Shown here: one piece after another, positions 24,901 to 36,802 of the stretch | How positions within the stretch are numbered: position 1 is the stretch's first letter | Layout: each line of letters begins with the position of its first letter | Assembly (NCBI GenBank): GCA_033675265.1 | Contig: JAUJYZ010000813.1 | Coordinates: 124,001 to 188,000 of the forward strand | Direction: 5' to 3' | DNA: 64,000 nt | Source: Actinostola sp. cb2023 | Lineage: Eukaryota; Cnidaria; Anthozoa; Actiniaria; Actinostolidae | Translations under genes and position numbers: made by a program | Notes under the pieces: generated by a model | Databases searched by the model: none | Told to the model about the DNA's origin: nothing | The model's input: only the letters and a program-made list of their open reading frames with translations

Positions 24901-27900
24901 ATAGTTGGTGTTTGCCCCTTTTCTCTTATGTCTGCTACGACGATTCGCCATCTCTCGATTAGATGGTCTGGAAGGCGCATGATGATCCTCCTTAGACTTT
25001 CGTTCGCATTGATATCGGCAGAATATCCGATCCTCTGCATTGTTGCAATACAGTTAACAAGATCGATGGAAAACTCGCGAAGCCTTTCTCTGTCATTTCT
25101 ACTGATCCGATCTCCCTTGGTCACGCTATTGATAAGCGCGCGTGCAATTACACTCGGCTGTCCAAATTGTTCTTTGAGCGTTTTTAGTGCCGTAGCATAC
25201 ATAATGCCTTTGGAGCCTAAGCCTGAAATTGATCTCTCTGCGTCTCCGGTGATATGCATCTTTAGCTGAATCATGCGCATATCGTCGGTTAGATGGGCTT
25301 TATCGTGAATGTGAATCTTAAAACGGTCGATGAAGTCTGCGTACTCTAATGGATTTCCATTGAACTTGGTTAACGTTATGTTCGGTATGTCTTTACCCGC
25401 TTCTAGCTTATACAGGGCGTCGGCGATAGACAGTTCCGCTGTGATTGGTGAGGCTAATTTTGTTTCTTCGAATTCTTTCAGCTTGTCTATCCAAGAATCG
25501 AAAGAAGCTGGACCAGGGAAAGTTGCTTCTGGTTGGGTATTCTGAGCAGATTCTTGTGTTGACATATTTTGTACTGCTGATGTTGACGCCTGCTGAGCTG
25601 ATGTGGACGCCTTCTGAGCTGATGTTTCCGGTTCCGGTTGAACTGAATGCTGGAGTTGCTGAGTGGTTTCGTGTTGACTTTGCACTGTTTGGTTTTGGCT
25701 CTGATTACTCGCGAGAGTCGGTTTGGTGATATTTCTTATAAACTCCTCGACCCTCTCTTCAAGACCATATACATCGCTTGTTAGGTCGTTCTCCCACTTG
25801 TCCAACGCGTCGTGATCCCCACACCGTCAAAATCATACAGTTGACTGTGGATTTCGCATGCGTTGTTAAAATCTTTTCGTAATCCTTCTACCTCTTTCTC
25901 TAGTCTCCTCACATTACTTTCTCCCTTTGAAACTGTCTCACTGATTCTCTTTATGGAGCGGGTTATTTTCCCTCGAAGGTGCTTTCGTCGGTTACGTAAT
26001 TCTATCTCGACCCCATCGCCGGATGTCGAGCTGGACTCTTTGTCCCCCATTGTGCAACCAAAATCAGTCTCTTGTTTTGCCTTCTAAATCGGCACTCTTG
26101 GACTTAAATCCTTCAGAAGTTTTGGTCTGGACACTTAGGCGGAATAATGGATAGCAAACCAGCCACGGAGATTTCTTCTAATTTATTAACAAATTCTGAA
26201 AATGGCCATAACATACATTAATGATTACAGCATTCCGATCATATTTGTGAAACTATAAGGCTTACAAGGATAGAGCAATGATATACAAAATCGCCAAAAT
26301 AGGCTAAATTACTGAACGGCTGAATACAAAACAATACTAGGAAATTATACTAAACATTACAAATCAAAGTCTGGTTACCTGAAGGGTGGATCTCCGGTGG
26401 TTACGACATAAAACTGATTATAAACTGAGCTAATAAACTTGACTGTAACTTGAGCAAATCTCTGACTTGAACTGACGCGGTAACATGAAACTGTTTATCA
26501 TAATCTTAATACAATAGGGTAGGGTAGGGTAGGGTAGGGTAGGGTAGGGTAGGGTAGGGTAGGGTAGGGGGTAGGGTAGGGTAGGGTAGGGTAGGGTAGG
26601 GTAGGGTAGGGTAGGGTAGGGTAGGGTAGGGTAGGGTAGGGTAGCATAGGGTAGGGTAGGGTAGCATAGGGTAAGGTAGGGTAGGGTAAGATAGGGTAGG
26701 GTAGCATAGGGTAGGGTAGGGTAACATAGGGTAAAGTAGGGTAGGGTAAGATAGGGTAGGTTAGGGTAGGGTAAGGTAGGGTATGATAGGGTTGGGTAGG
26801 GTAGGGTAGCATAGGGTAAGGTAGGGTAGGGTAAGCTAGGGTAGGGTAGGGTAGGGTAGGTATTTTTTCATCTGACCGGTGTCCAGTGAGTCAAATAAAA
26901 TGTTTTGTTTTCTGTTCAATCGCAGACTTTCACGGTTGAATGTGAGTCTCTCTACTAGCATTCATCAGTTCAATACTTTCATGGTTGCTAACCTGAAGAA
27001 GGCTAGTCTGGCTAGCCGAAATATATAGTTACCAAAAAATATACGTTCTATTGGTCTTTGCTGAGTCCTTGGACTACTTGCTTCTTGATTATATTGGGGT
27101 TTTTTTGTGCGCAATTACGTCACATTACAATTGTTCGGACGGTGCGCCTCTAACGCTGCACCCACTCTTGAAGAACATCCTAGCTGAATTCGTCTTTGAT
27201 TTTGATCGACAGATGACAATGATATATAGCGATTTTTATACTTGTATTTCATATTTTATTTTATATTTTATTTTCAAAAATCATATAAATCCGAGTAGCT
27301 CTACTTAATTATACATGTACAGTCAACTCTCACCTTGCGGACACCCCGGTATTACAAAATTGACAACCCATTCAAAAGGCGAACACAACAGAAAGCCAGA
27401 TATTTTAGGATCGGCATGGAAAATGTTCAGGCGCTTCTGCAAACCTTGATTCCTCGTCACTAATGTGGGTTATCTCTTCTTCTTCCTCTTCGTCTTTTTC
27501 TCGCTCAGCCATCCCGGCTTTTTATGTTTCTTTATACATGAGGTGCAAATTGCTAGGCAAATTATAAACTACGAAAGTCCCTAGCCAACCCTACCCTTGC
27601 CCGCCTTCAGGCTCTTATTTGTGTTTCTTTTTGGGGAGGGAGGGGAAGGGAAGAGGGAGGGAAGGGGAAGAGGGAGGGAAGGAGGGGGAATGGGGAGAGA
27701 AGAGAGGGGATTGGGGAGAGGAAGGGGCTCAATCTCCTTCCTTTCCCCAATCCCCTCTCTTCTCTCCCCAGTCTCCCTCCCTCTTCCCCCCACTAAAAAA
27801 ACAGAAATGAGAGCCTGAAGGCAGGCTACCCCTACCCTAGCCTACTCAACCCTACCCTACACAACCCTACCCTACCCAACCCTACTCTATCCTACCCTAC

Positions 27901-30900
27901 CCTATCTTACCCCAAACCTACCCTGCTCTACCCTACCCTATGCTACCCTACCCTATCCTATCCTATCCTACCCTACCCTACCCTACCCTATGCTACCCTA
28001 CCCTACCCTACCCTACCCTACCCTACCCTACTCTACCCTACCCTACCCTACCCTACCCTACCCTACCCTACCCTACCCTACCCTACCCTACCCTACCCTA
28101 GATCTGCCTCTAAAGTCGATTTTGTTAAATCAAAGTTTCATTTGTTTCCCATTTGCATTTATTTTCCCTTTGTTAGACTGAGCAACAACTACACATTGTA
28201 CTCCAGCCACTTCTAAACACCTACCATCGGCTAAAAATGATCCTAAATTATGATAAACTATCTCACGAATACATAAATATAGAAAAATTATATATATATT
28301 CATACACAAGACAACATATTCTTAATTAGAGTTGAATTTTAAAAAGAAAACGATACCCAGACGTTTTATATATTTTATAGCGAAATGACCCTCTACCACC
28401 CTCACTGGTACACAAGGAGAGGGGGACTGGGAACGGATGATCTCATTGTAAACACGGAACCCGGCTAAGAATTGAAACTGAGTTGTTTCCTCACTCGATT
28501 GTCTGAATTCTTTAGCTCCATTCTCGATTGCTGTTTGATAAATGTATAACTGGTTCTCTGTAGACGCCTCTTTGCACTAAAGATTCGCACACAATGGAAT
28601 TTACAAGAACATCAGAAGCCATGAAAACACTGTTACGATCTGGACTGATCGTTGAATATGAATTTACGTACAATGGCCGCCACTTGATTCCCTAACCTTG
28701 GAGGTCAAGCAATTATTCTACACGTTATAGACGATTCAGAAGAACTTACTATGACTACCAAGCTCTGGTTAAGCCTATTCAGGTATTTAGTTTTGTTGTT
28801 AGTTCGAACAATCGAAATCTGACAGAAGTTCGATTTGGGCATTTTTCCCAAAGTTTGAAGGCTTACGATTTTTTCAAAAATGTTATGCAGAAAGATGTTA
28901 TTGGCGTTTTGCATTGATAAACATTAGTGCTTTAATCACACTTAGTAAACTAGTTTGAATCAGGTGCCACGATTTTGAAAAAAGCCCTCAAAGTTGGGGT
29001 GGTTTGGGTTTATGAATATAACGCGTGCATGAGGGTCCATATTCTTCCTGATTCCGTTACAATGTGAGATGCAATTTCTTAAAACCAAATTGCCGAAGAA
29101 ACTAGAAGGATATATCTACACACCCATGTAAAAAGTATTGCATTTAATCTCGAATTAGCTTTATGCGGCAGTTGCAAAATCTTGCCATTTTACAGTCTGC
29201 TGGACTTCGAAATTGCCATGAGCAGCGCGATAATTAAAAAAAATCTATAAAAAATTTTTCATGATTTTCAAAGAAACCAAATCGATATTAGTGATTCCTT
29301 ATGTCTGGCCTTCAAAATACAGGAGTATAGGAGAAATTCATTTTTGATCGTAAAAATGATGGGCGTGTTTTACGGAGACACCCACTTAATAGACTTTCGT
29401 AGACCTTTACTCGTAGATTATGATCCTTAAACTTAGAATTTTACTCGATTAGACTTCTTCAGACTCCTTCCAGACTTCGTTCCGAGACACTCTTCCAGAC
29501 TCTGTGTCACGCCACACCTCACGTGACACCTGCTCACGTGCACTCCACGTGTACAATGACTCAGATTACAACATCCTCCCCCCTGATTGACTCATGTCAA
29601 TCATCTACAAAGAATAAACTCAACCATATAAATTACAGTATAATCTTATATGCTAATGTCTTGATGTCTTAATGTCCAATCGCGACGACTGGAATATCCT
29701 CATCTCTAATCAACTGGATTTGGGGAATGTTCTGTGGGACATCAGATCCACCATCAGCTTCACTTGTTTCCTCTTGAGCTGAGACTTCTAGTGGGTAGAG
29801 CTTCTGAAGGGGTCGCTTCACTCGAATGATACGTTTAGACTTATCAAGAGTAATCACTTCCGCTGCACGGACAACATTGTCTCTGCCAGGCAGAAGTCTT
29901 TCCACCTTTCCCATTCGCCACTGTAGTCTAGGACGCGGTTTGTCTTGGATATGCACGATGTCTCCAACTTTTAACATCCTCCTTGACTTCTCTACTGATA
30001 GACGTTGATATTCGCGAATTCCGGTCAGGTACTCACTTCTCCAACGTCTTCGATAATGGTTGATAACTGATTCAAGATACCGCGCGCGTTTCCCCGATTG
30101 CAGAGGAATTGGATTGGTCAAGCAATCGGCGTCCGACCACAAGACATGAAGGGGTCAATGGTGACTCTGTTAGCTCGTCGTAGACATATGTGAGCGGTCT
30201 AGAATTCAAAACGCCTTCTATCTCCACCAAGACTGTCTCCAACTCCTCGTAACGTAACTTAGCAGTACCAAGCACTTTACGCAGGCACTTCTTCATCAAC
30301 TTCACACAGATCTCAAAGAAACCGCCCCACCAACTTGCGGCAGGAACATTGAATTTCCAGATGATTCCTCTTGTCGCCACATATCTCTGTATTCTAGAAT
30401 CTCGGAATGTCGTACCATTATCCAATATCACAAACGATGGCAAGCCTATTCTGCCAATAAATCGTTTCAAGACTCTCATAAACGAAGTTGCGCAAAGATC
30501 AGGTGTTAGTTCCAGATGTATAGCTCTAGTGCTTCCGCACGTAAATAATGCTACGTAGCACTTGTTCATTTCAGTTCCTTTGCCGTAAATATTCTTGACA
30601 AACAGCGGTCCCACATAGTCAACTCCAATCTTTGAGAATGCTGGATCATCTGACACTCGAAACTGTGGAAGTGGAGGTGCTGGCGGACCTTCACATGCCT
30701 TGCCGATGACCTTCTTGCAAACGACGCACTTAGACAACACGTTCTTTACTTCTTGACGTCCTTTGAGTATCCAATACATTGATCGTATTTCAGTCAATGT
30801 CTCTCTTACTCCGCTGTGCTTAACAGTTGTATGAGCATTCAAAATCACAAGTCTTGTAAAGTGATGTTTGCGTGGTAGAAGTATGGGACACTTGGCGGCG

Positions 30901-33900
30901 TACGGTAGTGAAGAATTCTGTATCCTACCCTTGCAACGCAATACTCCACTGTCATCCTTAAAGACTCCTAAGGATTCCAACGACTTCTTCAATTTCTCAT
31001 TATTGTCGACTTCAGACTGCGATTCCTTGTACCATACGATCTTCTTTGCAGCTTCTAGGTCTTCTAACGTTAGCTCGGAGCTTGCTCTCTGCTCTCTTTG
31101 CTTGAGGCGTTTGATGAATTTCAAAACCAAAGCTGTAATTCGCACCAACTTGGTCAGGCTACTGAATCTTTCGCAATCAATAACGTTTCTGACACTCGGG
31201 ACATCTTGGTTTTCAACAAACAAGGACTTTGAAACCTTTACCTCTTCCTTTGCTGCTTCAGAAATAATGTCACTGTTATCAGGACAGACGAGCACTCTTG
31301 GCCACTCTTCAATACCCAGTGACGGACCGTTCCACCATGACTGATTCACGACTATTTCAGAACACTTTGCTCCACGCGAGGCGATGTCTGCTGGATTAAG
31401 ATCAGTAGGACAGTATCTCCAACTCTCCTTCTGTACAAGACTTCTGATCTCACGCACCCGATTTTGGACAAATTGTTTGAACTGCTTCCCTGTTCCATAT
31501 ATCCACCAAAGGACTATCTGTGAATCGATCCAACAAAAGACGCTGTCAATGGTGATCTCGTGAACAAGGGCTTGACGTACAGAGGTGAGTAATCTTGCTA
31601 GGGTTAATGCTCCCATCAATTCAAGGCGAGGTATCGTGTCACCCTTCACCGGAGCAATTCTGGTTTTTGATGCAATCAAATGCGATGAACAACCAGTCGT
31701 GGTTTTCACCCGTAGGTAGACTGTGGCACCATATGCCACCTTGCTTGCGTCTGCAAAACCGTGTAGCTGAACAGACTTAATCTCGTTCCGTGGAACATCG
31801 GGAAGAACACACCGTACAGTTTCAAATTGAGATACTTTCTCCATATCATGAATGATTTCATTCCAACGATTAGTTATGTCATCAGGTAATGGCGCATCCC
31901 AGTCAAGTTTCAAGAGACAGACTTCTTGGAACAGACGCTTAAGCAGGACGATGACTGGTGACAAAAGACCTAGTGGGTCGTAGAACCGAGCTGTACTACT
32001 TAGCAGCTCTCTCTCTTGGTAACAGTCTCTCTCTTCGTGTAATTACAAAATTGCTCAAGGCTGAATTTCAGATTATCTTCCTTTCGGTTCCAAGCAATTC
32101 CTAGAACCTTGATCTCATCATCAGTACAGACAGCATTGTTCAATGTTAACTTAGAGTATCCTTCGTCATCTTCTACAATGTTGTTAGAACAACTAACGGG
32201 TACTGTAGTGGTTGATGTACGCAACGATGACTCTTCCTTCTCAATCATACTACTTAACTCCTCACTGTTAGTGGCCCACTTTCTCATGTTAAAGCCACCC
32301 TCTAAGAAACGACGTTTCAGCTTGCGATAGAGTTCAAGGCAATCCAAAACGGTGTCTTTGCCTGATGCATAATCATCTACATAAAGAGAGTTCACTGTGT
32401 TCTGCACGAACTGTTCATCAAGGGCTTCATATCTATTCAAGTGATTTCTAAGTGTTGCATTGAGTATGAACGGTGAGCACACCAAGCCAAAAACTAGACG
32501 TGTAAACCTCAATACAATTAGTTGTGGGTTGTCTGAGTTCACATCGTCCACCCACAAAAACCTCAGAAAGTCTCTATGTTCTGGTGTTATCTCAATGTTC
32601 AGAAACGCCTTTTCTATATCCCCGACAAGGGCTATTCGGCTAAGGCGAAACCTTAGAAGAATGTCAAATATCATAGGTGTCAACGGTGGGCCTGGTAGCA
32701 AGCATTCATTTATACTGGCCTGGTCATTCCGCTTGGAACTCGCATCATACACTATTCTTAGTTTAGTAGTACTCGTATCTTCTCTTAACACCTCTCGATG
32801 GGGAATATAATGAACCTTGCCGGGCTCAGTAATTTCATTAGAACTCATATCAACTTCCTGTATGACACCAGAGGTCAGTTGCTCCTTAATCACTTCATCA
32901 TATTGACTGAGAATGTCTGGTTTAGATGTCAGTCTCCTGAGTAACGAACCTAGTCTATCTCGCGATAAGCTGTAGTTATCTGGAATGGTTGGATGATCTG
33001 ACTTAAAAGGTAAGGAAACTTCATAATGATTTCCATTGAAACTTATTTTCTCAGAGAATTGTTCTAGCTCGCTAGGCTTTTCAGCTTTGATTCCTAGAGT
33101 TTCATAATCCCAGAATTTGTTCAGTTCAGTTTTTAGTACTTTATCCATAGAGGTTAACTCATCTTCAGCAATCACACTCTCAGTTTTCATGGTATGGGAA
33201 ACACAGACATTGGATGTAATCCCAGATGGCATATTTACTGGCCCACTCAAAACATATCCTAGGCGCGTGCTAATGGCTGTAGGGCTGTACTCTGACTCCC
33301 CCCGTACCACTTGATTCTGAACAAACGACCAATAATAGTCTGCACCAATCATGATGTCTACTTCCAGACCTTCTTCACCAGTAGCATTATCTGCAAGGGG
33401 CAAGTCCCTTAAGTGTGGATAGTATTGTTGTGCAAGGTCTATGGTTTGTCGCTCCAATGGACCACAGATAGACTCTACTTCATAGGCATTGACGAAAATC
33501 GTGAGATTGTCAAGGCACTCCACAGCAAATTGCACAACATTACATCTCTTTAGCATAGCATTGTCATTTCCAAATGTTTTAATCAGTATTTTGTCACATC
33601 CTGTATGTGGTAATTCTAGACTGTTTACCAATCGTGTGCTGATGTATGATTTTTGAGAGCAAGAGTCAAATAACAATCGCACGGTGCGAGATTTGTCCTC
33701 TCTGACTGGTGACTTGACTCTCGCTCTTGCGGTTTGCAACAGTACACAATTGTTTGTAGAATCCTGATCAAAATACAAGTGGGTACTTACATTCTCAGGC
33801 TTTGTGTTGTTACCTTGTGTTGGTTGTCTTCCAGTATCCTGGCCAGAGCAAATAGATATATGATGATTTCCATTGCATTTGTAACACCTTCCTGGACTCT

Positions 33901-36759
33901 TACAGTCCCGCTGGAGGTGACCTCCCTTTAGGCATATAAAACACCTCCCCTTTTGTCGGAGAATTTTCTTCCTAACTCCAGGCTCTGTTATGACTGTACA
34001 TTTTGAGGAAGAATGGTCTCCCTTGCAGTACGTACACCATAACTTACCACTACTGTATGTTGGTGTAGTAGAGGTAATAGAGCTGGCTGTATACGTGTGT
34101 AGCGATGATGCAGTTGATGCTGTTGTGACTGGTTCCTCCGATAGAACTCTCCTTTATGCGATGCACCAATGTCCTTGTTCCGGATAGATCCTTCGTTTAC
34201 TGCCGATAATGCACATTTTTCCCTCAAGTTCAGCTCTTCACGGAATAACTTGAGCAGGTTACTCAGGTCCCACTCATCTGGCATATTGCGACTTAGTATT
34301 AACCGAAGCTCTGTTGGAATTTTTGCCATGACAACCGGCGTTAGTAGGGTCCCATAGGTCTCAGCATGTGTACCAACTCCCTGAAGACTCCTCACAGTGG
34401 CTTCAATTTTATCGTAGAGACCCCTCAGACTCTTTAAATCATCGTTTTGATGCACTGGTTGAAGCTTCATAAGTGTGTCCATGTGCTTTGAGATGATGAC
34501 TTGCTTCAGTGTTACCAAAACGGTTTTTCAATAGCTCAATTGCTTCAGAGTAATTTGCACTTGTAAGGGGTAAACCTGAAATAGTGTCGGCTGCAGTACC
34601 TTCCAATAACGATGCTAAATACTGGAACTTAGCGATTTCACTCAATTCAGAATGTACCGCAGAAGCAAAACTCTCCCAGAAAGGAAATCATTTTGTCGAG
34701 TCGCCACTGAACTTCGGCAGGACAAGCTTCGGTAATTTGACCTACTAGTTGTTGTTTTCGATTGTGTTGAAGACTCGTCATGTTGGGATTTTTGGTGCGA
34801 TGATTTCGGTCCTTTCGTTGGATTTTCGTCTGTACTTGCACTATCTTCGGACTCAGAGTCACTACTGGAAATAGAATTAGAAATAAGCTCCAGAACTTCG
34901 ACAATCATCGCTTCGAAGTCGCACTTGTCCAAGACTTCCTTCTCCATGTCGTCAGCGGTCAACATTTCAGCTATCTCATCATCGAGTTTTTCTATTACTT
35001 TCTGTTGTTTCAGAAGACTGGTTTTATGACACTCCAATTTAGATATGTTATCTCCTCCTTCTGATACAATTTCCTTAACGGCAGTGATTGTTTTCCTTAC
35101 AAAGAGTCGGTGTCCGTTTCTTGTTTGGACCTTCTTCCTCAGATCGGCCATATTGGATTCTTGACATTTGACGACTCGTGGTTAAATCTCCATAATTCGT
35201 TTCACCCCAGTCCCTGGTTTCGGCACCAAAAATGTAATAAAGCGTAAACTCAATTGTTTAGACAAACACTCAGAAGATTTAATAGACTTTCGTAGACCTT
35301 TACTCGTAGATGATGATCCTTAAACTTAGAATTTTACTCGATTAGACTTCTTCAGACTCCTTCCAGACTTCGTTCCGAGACACTCTTCCAGACTCTGTGT
35401 CACGCCACACCTCACGTGACACCTGCTCACGTGCACTCCACGTGTACAATGACTCAGATTACAACACGGTGTGATCAGGAATTCGTCAGTCATCGCTCTT
35501 TAGAAACTTTGAGTATCAGTCATCATGTACGCTATAATCCCGCTGTGTGGATGAATGGGATTAGGTTTATTTATAGCTAAATCTTGTTATCAACCTTATT
35601 TAAAATAGTGAAAAACTATTAAAATCAAGTCGATAAACTTTACAAAAGTTAGTGCGTTTGCACGGCAATTCACGGACAATGTCCGAACTTTTTGGTCAGG
35701 AAAAGCGAATTGCCAAGAACAGAGGCATGTTTATAGGCGGGTATTTGCCGATCCCGATTCATCAAACAAAATTATTGATTAATTGTACGTTGAGGAAATT
35801 GTATTTACGTTGAAACGCTTTCCTGATATCCCGTAGGAATTCACATATCATACTGCATTTAAACATTAGCTTTACGTATATTTGTAAACTCCCAATAACT
35901 AAATCATCTGCACACTGGGTTTGTCTTTATAAATCGGCCTCCAGTGTACTCCGATGAAGCATCTGGACACTGGGTTTGGCTACATCCTATCTCTACATTA
36001 TAAATACCTCCAGTGTACTCCGATGAAGCATCTGGACACTGGGTTTGGCTACATCCTATCTCTACTATTATAAATACCTCCAGTGTACTCCGATGAAGCA
36101 TCTGGACACTGGGTTTGGCTACATCCTATCTCTACTATTATAAATACCTCCAGTGTACTCCGATGAAGCATCTGGACACTGGGTTTGGCTACACCCTATC
36201 TCTACTATTATAAATACCTCCAGTGTACTCCGATGAAGTATCTGGACACTGAGATTGCCTATACCCTATCTCTACTATTATAAATACCTCCAGTGTACTC
36301 CGATGAAGCATTTGGACACTGGGTTTGGCTACATCCTATCTCTACATTATAAATACCTCCAGTGTACTCCGATGAAGCATCTGGACACTGAGATTGCCTA
36401 TACCCTAGCTCTACTATTATAAATACCTCCAGTGTACTCCGATGAAGCATCTGGACACTGGGTTTGGCTACATCCTATCTCTACTATTATAAATACCTCC
36501 AGTGTACTCCGATGAAGCATCTGGACACTGAGATTGCCTATACCCTATCTCTACTATTATAAATACCTCCAGTGTACTCCGATGAAGCATCTGGACACTG
36601 GGTTCAGTGGCTATATCAGCTACACTTTGTATCTGTATTATTATAAAATTGTTCAAGCCGTCGACTAGCTAGAGAGCTAAAACCCCGTGCTAAAACCCTT
36701 CTCCAATTCTTCAGCTTCATGGCTGGTCGTGTTTCCTTTTAAAGTGGCAAGTAGAACGC

Positions 36760-36802
<43 letters not shown>

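Larger units (their letters stand above)
20240..26514 (-). mobile_element. BEL/Pao LTR retrotransposon A, degenerate
   Basis: A minus-strand element with gag, protease, reverse transcriptase, RNase H and integrase regions lies between near-identical direct repeats (20,240-20,635 and 26,120-26,514, about four differences). Order PR-RT-RH-IN with the BEL-type pre-integrase HHCC region identifies the BEL/Pao lineage. Coding is broken by at least two gag frame changes, one nonsense codon and one frameshift near the end of integrase. Both outer ends touch TAGGG arrays; TAGGG flanks each side and could be the 5-bp target duplication. Confidence 0.9.
29386..35466 (-). mobile_element. BEL/Pao LTR retrotransposon B, degenerate and 3'-truncated
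   Basis: A second, only distantly similar BEL/Pao element, also on the minus strand. It has gag with two zinc knuckles, protease, RT, RNase H, integrase and DUF5641-like tail, spread over six frame-shifted segments. The 5' LTR is complete (35,233-35,466, TG...CA on the minus strand); the 3' LTR copy (29,386-29,573) lacks its last 46 bp. A polypurine tract and a primer-binding site sit exactly at the internal LTR borders. Confidence 0.92.

Noticed and set aside
21560..25729. Many plus-strand frames opposite BEL A (and 29,826-34,357 opposite BEL B)
   Set aside because: They are shadows of the minus-strand retrotransposon coding sequence; domain matches exist only on the minus strand.
26985..27035. 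Hammerhead-ribozyme-like CTGAAGA...GAAA around a GGCTAG/CTAGCC hairpin
   Set aside because: There is an extra A between the core and stem II, and stems I and III do not pair convincingly.
18974..28099. TAGGG arrays as true telomeric DNA
   Set aside because: The unit is a pentamer, not TTAGGG, the arrays are short, internal and in both orientations, so no chromosome end is implied.
35938..36607. Regularly spaced 70-bp repeats as a CRISPR-like array
   Set aside because: Units are contiguous tandem repeats with no variable spacers, in a eukaryotic context.
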